From Tectiglobus sp965223355 (GTDB lineage Bacteria > Pseudomonadota > Alphaproteobacteria > Rhizobiales > Hyphomicrobiaceae), in contig CBDCWE010000003.1 of NCBI GenBank assembly GCA_965223355.1, positions 2,418,001-2,482,000 of the forward strand: a DNA stretch of 64,000 nt. Direction: 5' to 3'. Positions 44,629 through 53,665 of this stretch are shown here, piece by piece. The position numbers and the translations under genes were made by a program. How positions within the stretch are numbered: the stretch's first letter is position 1; every line of letters starts with the position of its first letter. Under the pieces are notes generated by a model. It searched no databases and had not been told where the DNA came from. It saw nothing but the letters and a program-made list of their open reading frames with translations.

Positions 44629-45192
44629 GTGGAAGAAGACTATTCGTTTAGCCAGGAAGAGCTACCGGAAGATGTCTCGTTGGTGATTGTCGACGATGAC
44701 GCACCGTTTCTGCAACGTCTGAGCCGTGCAATGGAGCAGCGTGGCTTCGATGTGCGTGCGGCCAATTCGGTTGGCGAGGGCATGGCATTCATTCGCGAAC
44801 GGCCGCCGGCGTTTGCCGTCGTCGACATGCGCCTGGAGGATGGCAACGGTCTCGATGTCATTGCCGAGCTGTCCCGCTTGCGCGCCAATGCGCGGGCAAT
44901 CGTGCTCACGGGATACGGTAACATTGCAACCGCCGTTTCCGCCGTGAAGCTCGGCGCAATCGACTATCTCGCAAAACCGGCCGACGCCGATGAAGTCACC
45001 GACGCACTTCTCGCACCGCCAAATGCGATGGCGCCACCGCCGGAAAATCCAATGTCGGCAGATCGCGTGCGCTGGGAGCACATTCAACGCGTTTACGAGC
45101 TTTGCAATCGCAACGTTTCGGAAACCGCCCGGCGTCTCAATATGCATCGTCGCACGCTGCAGCGGATCCTCGCCAAGCGCGCACCGCGCTGA
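44629..45192 (+). CDS. regA: Redox response regulator RegA (PrrA/ActR)
   Basis: 187 residues from GTG 44629 with AAGGAG about 9 bases upstream. The receiver domain has the acidic pocket VDDD (21-24), the phosphorylated Asp 66 in VVDMRLEDGNG, and the conserved Thr and Lys in VLTGYGNIATA and DYLAKPAD. After a Pro-rich linker (PPPENP) comes a Fis-type helix-turn-helix, NVSETARRLNMHRRTLQRIL. This is the single-output regulator of the RegB kinase. Between regB and regA, around 44555-44580, lies an AT-rich stretch, so regA may have its own promoter too. Confidence 0.96.
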   Translation: MEEDYSFSQEELPEDVSLVIVDDDAPFLQRLSRAMEQRGFDVRAANSVGEGMAFIRERPPAFAVVDMRLEDGNGLDVIAELSRLRANARAIVLTGYGNIATAVSAVKLGAIDYLAKPADADEVTDALLAPPNAMAPPPENPMSADRVRWEHIQRVYELCNRNVSETARRLNMHRRTLQRILAKRAPR

Positions 45193-45221
45193 TCATCGCG
45201 GTGCATAGGCTTGTGAATTGT

Positions 45222-45246
45222 CCACCGGCTCAAGCCGGTGGTTTGC
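45222..45246 (+). terminator. Possible regA terminator within a repeated 3' element
   Basis: CCACCGGC and GCCGGTGG form an 8-base stem with loop TCAA followed by TTTGCC. The 18 bases TGTGAATTGTCCACCGGC (45212-45229) recur exactly at the 3' end of phoR (50898-50915). The U tract is short, so efficiency is uncertain. Confidence 0.55.
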
Positions 45247-45322
45247 CGTTGCGGCTGAAACCCGTATCGCCGCCCTGTGCCGCCGAAAGGCCGCAGGCTT
45301 TACCGATCCCCTATCGGGGCCC

Positions 45323-45832
45323 CTAAAATCGGCCGGGCGCTTCCAGCGCACCCTCGGGGTCAAGCAGGCGGTGCAGGCGTGCCGATGCCGCCCGTGCCAT
45401 CCGCGCAGCCAGCGCCCTGCGCCGCGACGCGGATAGTTTGCGGGGCTGTTGGTCACGGATCATCTCGCCGGCGAAACGATCGGCGATGATCAGGCCGGCA
45501 TCTTGCGGGATAATGTCGGCGGGAAAATCAGACCCGACGGCAAAGAAAAACCGATCACAGAAATCCAGGTAGTGCTGCCATTTGCTGTCTGTTCGATAGT
45601 CTTCCAGGGACGACTTGATCTCAACGATCCAGATCTCGCCCTTGTCGGACAGCGCAAACACGTCCGCACGCCGCCCGTTTGGCAACGTTAACTCTGTCAG
45701 CGGCGCAAACCCGTGTGCCGCCAGCAGCCGCATGACGCCGCGCGCGATCGCCCAGGCAGCCGGCGACTGGCGAGCGTCGGCCAGACCGGGATGGCCGTCC
45801 GCAAGGTTGTGGGAAGGCTGGTCATTTGTCAT
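45323..45832 (-). CDS. mmcB: DNA repair putative endonuclease MmcB
   Basis: 169 residues from ATG 45832 with a GGCGGGG tract upstream; the frame is open to 45880. The core ARGVMRLLAAHGFAPLTELT, ADVFALSDKGEIWIVEIKSS and DFCDRFFFAVGSDFPADIIP matches MmcB, an alphaproteobacterial PD-(D/E)xK-like protein (Asp in RADVFA, Glu-x-Lys in VEIKSS). In Caulobacter mmcB is SOS-induced and helps mitomycin C resistance. I see no clear alphaproteobacterial LexA site (GTTC-N7-GTTC) near the start. It diverges from the Lon-like gene. Confidence 0.9.
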   Translation of the reverse strand: MTNDQPSHNLADGHPGLADARQSPAAWAIARGVMRLLAAHGFAPLTELTLPNGRRADVFALSDKGEIWIVEIKSSLEDYRTDSKWQHYLDFCDRFFFAVGSDFPADIIPQDAGLIIADRFAGEMIRDQQPRKLSASRRRALAARMARAASARLHRLLDPEGALEAPGRF

Positions 45833-46002
45833 TGCCCCGCCATCACAGAACGGCGCGGCGCTATCGTCAATGGCGCACACATAATGTTATGCCCGTCCGC
45901 CGAGGTTGCCGCCGGTACAAAAATTACTAACTTGGAGTTCGACCATTGCCCCATCAAGCCGCCGGCACATAGCGATCCGGGCGCTGGCCGATTGATCTCA
46001 TT

Positions 46003-46068
46003 GGGCCGCAAACTTATAAATCCGGGCATATTAGTGCCGATTTGGCCGGATTAATAAGTCTGCGGCCC
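46003..46068. promoter_or_regulatory. Large AT-containing inverted repeat upstream of the Lon-like gene
   Basis: Arms of 23 bases (GGGCCGCAAACTTATAAATC at the left, returning through GATTAATAAGTCTGCGGCCC) match at 21 positions with a 20-base loop. It lies between the divergent mmcB and Lon-like genes and ends 48 bases before the latter. It could be an operator, an attenuating hairpin or a mobile relic. Confidence 0.55.
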
Positions 46069-46115
46069 GGATCCCGCAATCGACAATCTGCGCGAAGCGA
46101 AAGAAAAGTAAAGAT

Positions 46116-48602
46116 ATGTTCTTCACCAAGTCTCAAACCGACAGTTCACCGGCGGAGAAATCCCGTTTTGATGCGCATGCCGAAACGGTCCGAGCACGGC
46201 AGCATGATGCTCTCACCGTTGCACAGCTGCGCCGCGTCGTCGATCCGGCAACTCTCGGCTTCACGTCGACTTCCGAGCTGGACAGCGCGACCGGTTTGAT
46301 CGGCCAGGAGCGCGCGTTGCGGGCGATCGAGTTCGGCACCGGCATGGACTCCCACGACTTCAACGTCTTTGTCCTCGGTCCGCCGGCCGCGGGCAAGTCA
46401 ACCGCCGTCAAAACCTACCTGCGCAAAAAGGCGATCGAGCCGGCACCGGTCTATGATTGGGTCTACGTCAACAATTTCGAAGACACCAACAAGCCGAACG
46501 CCATCCGGCTGCCTTGCGGATGGGCACACGACCTGACCAAGGGCATGGTCGGGGTCATTGACGAGTTGCGCCAGACGGTTCCAACCGCGTTTGAGAGCGA
46601 GGACTATCAGGCCCGTCGCCGCCAGATCGATGAAGGCTTTCGCGCCGGCCAGGAAGAAGCGTTTGAAGCGCTGAGCCAGAAGGCGCAAGAGCAAAACATC
46701 GCAATCCTGCGCACGCCGAACGGCATCGCCATGGCGCCCATGCACGATGGCAAGGTCGTCAAGCCCGAGGTCTTCAACGGACTGCCGGAAGAAATGCGCA
46801 AGAGCGTCGAGGCCAAGATCGCGACATTGCAATCCGAACTCGAAAGCATTCTGGAAACGGTGCCGAAGTCGGATAAGGAACGCCGCCACAAGCTGGCTGA
46901 CCTCAACGCCGAAATTGCCGAATTCGCGGTGCGCGAAGCGCTGGACGATATCAAGGCACAGTTTGCCGAGATCGAAGAGGTGTCGAGCTACCTGGAGGCG
47001 ACCGGCCGCGACCTCGTTCGCAATATCGCACTGTTTCTTCCCCAGCCGGAGGAAGCACAACAGGTTGTCCGTCAACCGGTTGATGTCTCGCGCGACCCGC
47101 GATTTCGCCGCTATATGGTCAACATCATGGTCGCCAACGGCTCCAAGGAGGCCTGCGAACGCCCGATTGTCGAAGAACTCAATCCGGCATTCGGCAATTT
47201 GATCGGCCGCATCGAACATATCGCCCAAATGGGCGCGCTGGTCACGGACTTCCTGTTGATTAAGCCGGGTGCGCTGCATCGCGCCAATGGCGGCTATCTG
47301 CTCGTCGACGCGCGCAAGATGCTGCTCTCGCCGTTTGCCTGGGAGGCACTCAAGCGCGCACTCAAGTCGCGTGAGTTAAAGGTCGAGCCGCCAACGGAAA
47401 CGGCCGGCATCATGTCCACTCAGACACTTGATCCCGAGCCGATACCGCTCGACGTGAAGGTGATCCTGTTCGGCGACCGCCAGCTCTATTATTTGTTGGC
47501 CGCCAACGATCCCGACTTCGATCGCTTGTTCAAGGTGCAGGCCGACTTCGACGACACCATCGAGCGCTCCGAAACCAACCACAAGGCCTATGCTGAACTC
47601 ATTACCTCGATCGTCGCCAAACACGAACTCAAGCATGTTGATGCCGGCGGGGTCGCGCGCTTGATCGAGGAAGGTTCCCGCCTGGCTGACGATCGCGACA
47701 AGCTTTCGATTGAGGTTGGCCGCTTGGCCGATATCGTGCGTGAAGCTGATTTTTGGTCCGGTGAGGCCGGCCATTCGGAAATCACCAAGCAGGATGTTGA
47801 TCGCGCGATTGAGGAGCGCATTCAACGTTCGGACCGAATGCGCGACAGGGCCCAGGAAAGTATCGACCGGGAAATTGTCCTGATCGGTACCGAAGGCAGC
47901 AAGATTGGCCAGATCAACGGCCTCTCGGTCCTGCAGCTCGGCAATTTCGCGTTTGGCCGCCCGACCAGGATCACGGCGCGCGTTCGCATGGGCCAGGGCC
48001 GGGTGACGGATATCGAACGTGAAGTAAAACTCGGCGGCCCGCTCCACTCCAAAGGTGTCATGATCCTCTGGGGTTTTCTCGCCGGCCGGTTCGCGCAGCA
48101 AATTCCGTTGGCGCTGGCCGCATCGCTGGTGTTTGAGCAGTCTTACGGCGGTGTCGACGGCGACAGCGCGTCCTCGACAGAACTCTACGCCCTTCTGTCG
48201 GCACTGGCCGACGTGCCGATCGATCAGGGTCTGGCGGTGACCGGTTCGGTCAATCAATGGGGTGAGGTTCAGGCCATTGGCGGCGTCAACGAAAAGATCG
48301 AAGGCTTTTTCGATGTCTGCAATGCAAGAGGGTTGACCGGCACCCAAGGAGTGCTCATTCCCGAGGCCAACGTCCAGCATTTGATGCTGCGGCCCGATAT
48401 CGTTAATGCGGTTGAAAAGGGCCTGTTTCGCATCCATAGCGTCAGCAGCATCGACGAGGGTATCGAGATCCTGACGGGCGTAAAGGCCGGCGAGCGCGAC
48501 GCCGCCGGAGTTTATCCTGAAGGCACGCTGTTCCGCAGGGTCGAAGACAAACTGGGCGTCTTCGCAGACAATGCACGTGGTGGTGGCAAAGACGATGACT
48601 GA
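46116..48602 (+). CDS. Lon-like ATP-dependent protease (AAA_32/LonB-type, S16 family)
   Basis: 828 residues, ATG 46116. An AAA module with Walker A GPPAAGKST (88-96) comes first, then a long coiled-coil insertion (about 150-320, rich in Glu, Gln and Lys), the second ATPase half (RANGGYLLVDARKML, VILFGDRQLYY) and a C-terminal Lon protease domain. The catalytic dyad is Ser 684 in VDGDSASSTELYA and Lys 727 in GGVNEKIEGFFD, 43 residues apart as in E. coli Lon. The N-terminal substrate domain of classic Lon is absent, so this is the distinct Lon-like family often encoded in addition to Lon. It starts a plus-strand series with a tiny ORF and a Usp-like gene, and probably removes damaged proteins under stress. 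Confidence 0.92.
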   Translation: MFFTKSQTDSSPAEKSRFDAHAETVRARQHDALTVAQLRRVVDPATLGFTSTSELDSATGLIGQERALRAIEFGTGMDSHDFNVFVLGPPAAGKSTAVKTYLRKKAIEPAPVYDWVYVNNFEDTNKPNAIRLPCGWAHDLTKGMVGVIDELRQTVPTAFESEDYQARRRQIDEGFRAGQEEAFEALSQKAQEQNIAILRTPNGIAMAPMHDGKVVKPEVFNGLPEEMRKSVEAKIATLQSELESILETVPKSDKERRHKLADLNAEIAEFAVREALDDIKAQFAEIEEVSSYLEATGRDLVRNIALFLPQPEEAQQVVRQPVDVSRDPRFRRYMVNIMVANGSKEACERPIVEELNPAFGNLIGRIEHIAQMGALVTDFLLIKPGALHRANGGYLLVDARKMLLSPFAWEALKRALKSRELKVEPPTETAGIMSTQTLDPEPIPLDVKVILFGDRQLYYLLAANDPDFDRLFKVQADFDDTIERSETNHKAYAELITSIVAKHELKHVDAGGVARLIEEGSRLADDRDKLSIEVGRLADIVREADFWSGEAGHSEITKQDVDRAIEERIQRSDRMRDRAQESIDREIVLIGTEGSKIGQINGLSVLQLGNFAFGRPTRITARVRMGQGRVTDIEREVKLGGPLHSKGVMILWGFLAGRFAQQIPLALAASLVFEQSYGGVDGDSASSTELYALLSALADVPIDQGLAVTGSVNQWGEVQAIGGVNEKIEGFFDVCNARGLTGTQGVLIPEANVQHLMLRPDIVNAVEKGLFRIHSVSSIDEGIEILTGVKAGERDAAGVYPEGTLFRRVEDKLGVFADNARGGGKDDD

Positions 48603-48711
48603 CGAGTTCGAGACGACGTTGCATCCGACATCCTCGCAAATCTGCCGGCACGACCCGGTGCTTGATGATGCGACGGCCGCGCAATGGTTGCACATGGGAG
48701 AGCGGCGATGA
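48595..48711 (+). CDS. 38-residue ORF coupled at both ends
   Basis: ATG 48595 overlaps the last codons of the Lon-like gene, and its TGA (48709-48711) overlaps the ATG of the next gene (ATGA). This double overlap is the pattern of translational coupling. The peptide (MTDEFETTLHPTSS through HMGERR) has no signal or membrane segment. It could be a real small protein or only a frame that carries ribosomes to the next start. The ribosome-binding sequence is weak. Confidence 0.4.
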   Translation: MTDEFETTLHPTSSQICRHDPVLDDATAAQWLHMGERR

Positions 48712-49571
48712 TCGCACACGTTGCCGCTGCCGAAGAAGCCCGCGGGCGGGTTGTCTTGCGGTTCTGTTCGGGGCGCACCAGTGATGCCGCGATACGTGCT
48801 GCCTTCCGGATTGCCCAGGCCTTCGGTTCGGAGGTCGAGAGCCTCTACATCGAAGATCGCCAACTCATCGAGCTGGCGCGTTATCCGTTCGCGACGGAAA
48901 TCTCCCTGACCGGTCGGCGGCGGCGGCGCCTGTCCCATCAACAGGTCCAACAGGATTTTCGCAGCGTTTTCTTCGCCGCACGACGCCGGGTCACGATTGC
49001 TGCGCGCGAAGCCGAGGTTCCAATCCGTGAAAGTTACGTTCGCGATGAACCGGTTCACGCTCTGGCTGCGGCTTGTGCACAGCGCGGTCCCTGGAACGTC
49101 GTCGCCCTGGCCGAACCGTTTGGTGCATCCTCGTGTGCCTCGTTGCGTGAACTGTTCGACACCGTTTCCGATACCACCGGGGTTGTTGTTGTCGGCCCGA
49201 ACACGTCCCGCAGTTCAGGCCCCGTCATCGTGACAGTCGAAGATCTTGACCGCTTCCCGGCCATGCTCCGCGCCGCCGAACGAATCGCCGCCGTAACCGG
49301 CTCTGACATCGTCCTCGTGCTGTTTGCCGAAACCCGGCAAGAGCTCTTCCGGATCGAGGGCGAGGTGCGCCTGGCGCTTGGCGGCAAAGCCGGCGTAAGT
49401 ATCGGCGCCAGCGCGATAACACATGGTGAGCCGGCAGTTGTTGCAGAGGTTATCAGGCGTCTCAAGGGCGGCTTTGTCATCGCGCAGTTTGGCGGCCTGG
49501 CGGTGCCCGCCAGTGGTGGCCTGCGCCCGCTCGTGGCAGCGCTTGAATGCCCGCTGTTTGTCGTCCGTTGA
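48708..49571 (+). CDS. Universal-stress-protein-like protein of unknown role
   Basis: 287 residues, ATG 48708 with GGGAGAG upstream. The N-terminal half resembles a Usp-like Rossmann fold: VVLRFCSGRTSDAAIRAAFR, then AQAFGSEVESLYIEDRQLIE, as in osmosensitive KdpD/Usp-type sensors. The second half repeats the pattern (PVIVTVEDLDRFPAMLRAAE, ITHGEPAVVAEVIRRLKGGF). A nucleotide-binding glycine loop is not obvious. Coupled behind the Lon-like protease and the small ORF, and 160 bases before phoR, it may be an accessory stress protein of that operon. A specific function is not supported. Confidence 0.65.
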   Translation: MIAHVAAAEEARGRVVLRFCSGRTSDAAIRAAFRIAQAFGSEVESLYIEDRQLIELARYPFATEISLTGRRRRRLSHQQVQQDFRSVFFAARRRVTIAAREAEVPIRESYVRDEPVHALAAACAQRGPWNVVALAEPFGASSCASLRELFDTVSDTTGVVVVGPNTSRSSGPVIVTVEDLDRFPAMLRAAERIAAVTGSDIVLVLFAETRQELFRIEGEVRLALGGKAGVSIGASAITHGEPAVVAEVIRRLKGGFVIAQFGGLAVPASGGLRPLVAALECPLFVVR

Positions 49572-49732
49572 GTTGGCGCTGGCGATGTCAGATATCGGCG
49601 CGGCGCCCGTCTGTTGCAACTGTCGCGTGTCCGCCTCGGGCCGGCTGGCACGGCCGACCCGCTTGACGAGCGGACCGAGCGGACCTGATCTAATCGCGTT
49701 TGGCAGCACACGTCGTTGGTTCGAGTACGGGA

Positions 49733-50902
49733 ATGCACCAGCTTATCAACGCTTTGACGAGACTGCTGAAATTGCAGAACATTGAGGCCTGGAACAGCAG
49801 CTCTGCGAGCGCGGGAACTGGCCTGTCGTCATCGGGCACGGAGCGCTTCGACCCGAGTTGGCGGGTGATCCTTGATGCGATGTCGGATCCCGCTTTGGTG
49901 GTCGATGAAACCGGGGTTGTGGTTCATCACAACCCTTTGGTTGCAGACCTTTACCCGCGCGTTCGCGTCGGCAGTCCGATCGCGCTCCTCAGCCGCGAGC
50001 CGGCGTTGTTGGCCGCTATCGACAGAGCCCGCGACGTCGATCAGCGGATCGTCGTGAACTTGCAGGATCGCGTCCCGGTCATGCGCCATATGTCCGCGAT
50101 TATCTCCCGGCTCGCCATTGACGAACCGCCCGCCGGCGCGCCGGCAGTGCTCATCATCCTGCGCGACCTCACCGATCAGGAAAAGCACGCTCAAATGCGT
50201 GCCGATTTCATAGCGCATGCAAGTCATGAGCTTCGCACACCGCTGGCCTCACTCAGACTGATTGTGGAAACCCTTCAAGGTGCCGGCCGCGAAGACGATC
50301 ACAAGCGCGAACGGTTCTTGTCGATGATGTTGGTTCAGGCAACGCGCATGTCGCGCCTGATCGATGATTTACTATCCCTCAACCGGGTTGAAATGAACGC
50401 CCACCTGCCGCCGCGCGGCAGCGTTGAACTATCGGAGCTGTTGGACACCGTCGTCCAATCGTTGGAGCCTCTCGCCAGGGCCAGCAACATAAACCTGCAT
50501 CTTGCCAATGAGCTTAGCCTGGTCAGTGTGCGCGGTGACCGCGAGGACCTACTGCAGGTGTTTCAGAACCTGGTCCAGAACGCCGTTCGCTATGGCCGCA
50601 ACCAGGGCAATGTTTGGGTGAACGTTGCAGCCGTGGTTGCAGCCGGGCGCGGCGCCGGGGCCGATGCGTCGCATGTCCGGGTCAGGGTCACCGACGATGG
50701 CATCGGCATCGAGCCGGAACATCTCCCACGCCTGACCGAGCGCTTCTATCGTGTCAGCGCGGTTGACAGCCGGGCCAAGGGTGGAACCGGTCTGGGTCTG
50801 GCAATCGTCAAGCACATCTTGACCCGCCACCGCGCCGATCTCGACATCGAATCGACGTTCGGCGAGGGCTCGACTTTCACCGTCACGTTCAAGAGACTGT
50901 GA
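49733..50902 (+). CDS. phoR: Phosphate regulon sensor histidine kinase PhoR, soluble form
   Basis: 389 residues from ATG 49733 with ACGGGA upstream. There is no convincing membrane segment at the N-terminus, unlike enterobacterial PhoR. A PAS-like domain spans about 45-150 (ILDAMSDPALVVDETGVVVH). HisKA has the phosphorylated His 165 in AHASHELRTPLASL, and the ATPase domain shows NLVQNAVRYG, DDGIGIEPEH and GTGLGLAIVKHI. It precedes pstS by 245 bases, and the operon ends with phoU and phoB, fixing its identity. It phosphorylates PhoB when the Pst transporter is idle. The stop codon lies in a short repeat shared with the 3' end of regA. Confidence 0.9.
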   Translation: MHQLINALTRLLKLQNIEAWNSSSASAGTGLSSSGTERFDPSWRVILDAMSDPALVVDETGVVVHHNPLVADLYPRVRVGSPIALLSREPALLAAIDRARDVDQRIVVNLQDRVPVMRHMSAIISRLAIDEPPAGAPAVLIILRDLTDQEKHAQMRADFIAHASHELRTPLASLRLIVETLQGAGREDDHKRERFLSMMLVQATRMSRLIDDLLSLNRVEMNAHLPPRGSVELSELLDTVVQSLEPLARASNINLHLANELSLVSVRGDREDLLQVFQNLVQNAVRYGRNQGNVWVNVAAVVAAGRGAGADASHVRVRVTDDGIGIEPEHLPRLTERFYRVSAVDSRAKGGTGLGLAIVKHILTRHRADLDIESTFGEGSTFTVTFKRL

Positions 50903-51032
50903 ATTGTCCACCGGCGCGAGCCGACGTCACCTCGTCACGGCCGAACGCCGGATCGGCCCGCCTGAGGTCCGGCAAAGGTCGCGATACTGATTGTGCAAAG
51001 ACTAATTTATATATTTAAAACAAATGATTAAG

Positions 51033-51050
51033 TTGTCATAAAACGATAGT
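51033..51050 (+). promoter_or_regulatory. Possible Pho box upstream of pstS
   Basis: TTGTCAT-AAAA-CGATAGT has the 7-4-7 spacing of a Pho box; the first half matches CTGTCAT at 6 of 7 positions, the second half poorly. It is in an AT-rich stretch 98 bases before pstS, where a PhoB site is expected. Confidence 0.4.
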
Positions 51051-51147
51051 CCTAGTGGTCTAGGAAGGCGGTACGGCGCCATTGGTGCTGCGAGGTGAAC
51101 AGCAAGCGGGGTTCACCTCTTTGGAACCCAATCAGGGAGAAATCAGC

Positions 51148-52158
51148 GTGAACACAAAGTTCGTTGCCGCCACGGCGGCGGTTGCTGTTGCTGTTGCGGG
51201 CGCTGTTGCGTTTGCTGGCACCGCTTCGGCTGCTCGCGATCAGATCAACATCGTCGGTTCGTCAACGGTCTTCCCGTTCGCTACCGCTGTTGCCGAGAAG
51301 TTCGGCAACGCGACCAAATTCAAGACCCCGAAGATCGAATCCACCGGTTCCGGTGGCGGTCTGAAGCTGTTTTGCAAGGGCGTCGGTGAAAATACCCCGG
51401 ACATTGCCAACGCATCGCGCCGCATGAAGGCCAACGAGTGGAACAAGTGCCAGGCTGCCGGCGTCAAGAACATCATCGAATTCAAGGTTGGGTTCGACGG
51501 CATCGTTGTCGGCAACGCCAAGGGCGCGGTTGACCTCAACCTGACCCGTGCGCAGATCTACAAGGCTCTGCACAAAGGCTCGAAGGCCAGGCTGTGGTCG
51601 GACGTTGACCCATCGCTGCCGCGGCAGAAGATCGAAGTGCTCGGCCCGCCGCCGACCTCTGGCACGCGCGATGCATTCGAAGAACTGGCCATGCAGAAGG
51701 GCTGCGTCAAAGCCGGCGGCGACAAGAAGTCCTGCAAAAGGGTTGAAATCCGCGACGACGGTGCATGGATCGATTCCGGCGAAAACGACAACCTGATCGT
51801 TTCCAAGCTGCAAGCGAACAACAACGCGGTCGGCGTATTCGGCTTCTCGTTCCTCGACCAGAACAAATCGAAGATCAAGGGGTCTATGATCGAAGGCAAC
51901 GTTCCGACCTTCGATAACATCGCCGGTGGCAGTTACCCGGTCTCCCGCTCGCTGTTCTTCTATGTCAAGAAGGACCACATCGGCGTGATCCCGGGTATCA
52001 AGGAATATCTTGCAGAGTGGACCAAGGGTTCGACCTTTGGCAATGAAGGCTACCTGGTTGACAAGGGCCTGATCCCGCTTCCGGTTGCGGACCAAAGGGA
52101 TGCTCAGTCCAGAGCTACCAAGCTCACCATCATGACGGGCAAAGAAGATCTAAAGTAA
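51148..52158 (+). CDS. pstS: Phosphate ABC transporter substrate-binding protein PstS
   Basis: 336 residues from GTG 51148, which has AGGGAGA upstream. Residues 1-27 are a signal peptide ending in TASA. Phosphate-binding loops are visible: GSSTVFPFA, ESTGSGGGLKLFCKG, SRRMK and PPTSGTRDAFEEL. The protein is the longer alphaproteobacterial form with two extra cysteine pairs. It captures inorganic phosphate in the periplasm and delivers it to PstCA. First gene of pstSCAB-phoU-phoB; the promoter region just upstream is AT-rich with a candidate Pho box. Confidence 0.96.
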   Translation: MNTKFVAATAAVAVAVAGAVAFAGTASAARDQINIVGSSTVFPFATAVAEKFGNATKFKTPKIESTGSGGGLKLFCKGVGENTPDIANASRRMKANEWNKCQAAGVKNIIEFKVGFDGIVVGNAKGAVDLNLTRAQIYKALHKGSKARLWSDVDPSLPRQKIEVLGPPPTSGTRDAFEELAMQKGCVKAGGDKKSCKRVEIRDDGAWIDSGENDNLIVSKLQANNNAVGVFGFSFLDQNKSKIKGSMIEGNVPTFDNIAGGSYPVSRSLFFYVKKDHIGVIPGIKEYLAEWTKGSTFGNEGYLVDKGLIPLPVADQRDAQSRATKLTIMTGKEDLK

Positions 52159-52267
52159 GCATCAGCTTGCTTGGCAGGGGAGAGGTGCCAATCGGCGCCC
52201 TTCCCTGTTCTTGCCCTGCGGGGCGAAATCGAACCAGACGATCCAATCGTCGTCATGGGGGAGCGTC

Positions 52268-53653
52268 ATGTTTCAGATCGCAGCGCTGATCATCATCGCG
52301 CTAGCTCTGATAGCTTACGTCATGGGGCATGCGCGCGCGGTGCGGATCTCGAACGGCGATCTGGCAAGCCTGCATTCACTGCCGTTTTATCACGGTCTTT
52401 ACAGCTCGCTGCTGACCTTCATCATCGCAATAGTCGTCCTCATTGTCATTGCCATCCTGGCCGGGTTCTGGATCGACAACAGCCTTGCCGGCGCCATGCC
52501 CGAAGCGGCGCGGCAGCTGTCGGACTTGCGGCAGGATCGCCTGCTCGCAGATGCAAGGGCGATTGCCAGCGGACAAATCGTTGCGGCCGCTTCCGATGCG
52601 CGCATCGATGAAATGCGACAGGCTTTGGCCAAGACCTACGCCGGACTGAGGACGACGGCCGATTACCTCATCGTCGCTGTCGCAATTGCTGCAGCGCTCG
52701 TCACCTTCGTGGTCACCAACCGTCAGATCGCGCTGCGCTTTCGGTCGCGAAACCGATCCGAGTGGGTGATCCAGGGCGGGCTGTTGATATCGGCCGCGCT
52801 CGCCGTTCTGACGACGATCGGGATCGTGCTGTCGCTGATCGGGGAAACGCTCAGGTTCTTTTCCGACATTCCGCTGACGGCGTTCCTGTTCGGCACCCAT
52901 TGGAGCCCACTGTCGGGCGTTTTCGAAGGCAAGCTCAATCCGCAATCGGTCGGTGTCATACCGTTGTTTGCCGGCACATTGCTGATCACGTTCATCGCGA
53001 TGCTCGTCGCTGTGCCAATCGGGCTTCTGGCAGCGGTGTACCTGTCCGACTATGCGAGCGCTGCGACGCGGGCCTGGGCCAAGCCCCTTCTCGAACTGCT
53101 GGCCGGTATTCCGACCGTCGTCTATGGCTTCTTCGCAGTCATCACGGTGGCACCGCTGATCCGCGGATTTGGTGAGAGCATCGGCCTGAACGTCGCCTCG
53201 GAGAGTGCGCTGGCTGCCGGTATCGTCATGGGGATCATGATCATTCCCTTCATCTCGTCGCTGTCAGACGATGTGATCAACGCGGTGCCGCAGGCGCTCC
53301 GCGACGGCTCCTATGGCCTCGGTGCGACCAAGGCCGAAACCATCACCAGGGTGATCCTGCCGGCAGCATTGCCCGGCATTGTGTCTGCGATACTGCTTGG
53401 TATCTCGCGCGCGGTCGGCGAAACGATGATCGTCGTGATGGCGGCCGGCCAGGGTGCCAACCTGACCTGGAACCCGCTGGAGGCGGTGACCACGGTCACC
53501 GTTCAGATCGTGGCGCTCATTACCGGCGACACGGAAGCCGACACCGCCGCCGGGCCGGCGTTTGCACTGGGCTTCACGCTGTTCTGCGTGACGTTGATCT
53601 TCAACATTATCGCGCTGCGCACGGTCCAAAAATATCGTCAGAAGTACGACTGA
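52268..53653 (+). CDS. pstC: Phosphate ABC transporter permease PstC
   Basis: 461 residues, ATG 52268 with GGGGGAGCG upstream. An N-terminal extension of about 180 residues with three hydrophobic segments and a charged periplasmic part precedes the canonical permease, as in other alphaproteobacteria. The permease domain has six helices and the EAA loop SYGLGATKAETITRVILPAA. Forms the membrane channel with PstA. Confidence 0.95.
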   Translation: MFQIAALIIIALALIAYVMGHARAVRISNGDLASLHSLPFYHGLYSSLLTFIIAIVVLIVIAILAGFWIDNSLAGAMPEAARQLSDLRQDRLLADARAIASGQIVAAASDARIDEMRQALAKTYAGLRTTADYLIVAVAIAAALVTFVVTNRQIALRFRSRNRSEWVIQGGLLISAALAVLTTIGIVLSLIGETLRFFSDIPLTAFLFGTHWSPLSGVFEGKLNPQSVGVIPLFAGTLLITFIAMLVAVPIGLLAAVYLSDYASAATRAWAKPLLELLAGIPTVVYGFFAVITVAPLIRGFGESIGLNVASESALAAGIVMGIMIIPFISSLSDDVINAVPQALRDGSYGLGATKAETITRVILPAALPGIVSAILLGISRAVGETMIVVMAAGQGANLTWNPLEAVTTVTVQIVALITGDTEADTAAGPAFALGFTLFCVTLIFNIIALRTVQKYRQKYD

Positions 53654-53665
53654 GGGGCACGAACA

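Noticed and set aside
47376..49058. Minus-strand frame of 560 codons
   Set aside because: Antisense to the Lon-like protease; typical long shadow in GC-rich DNA.
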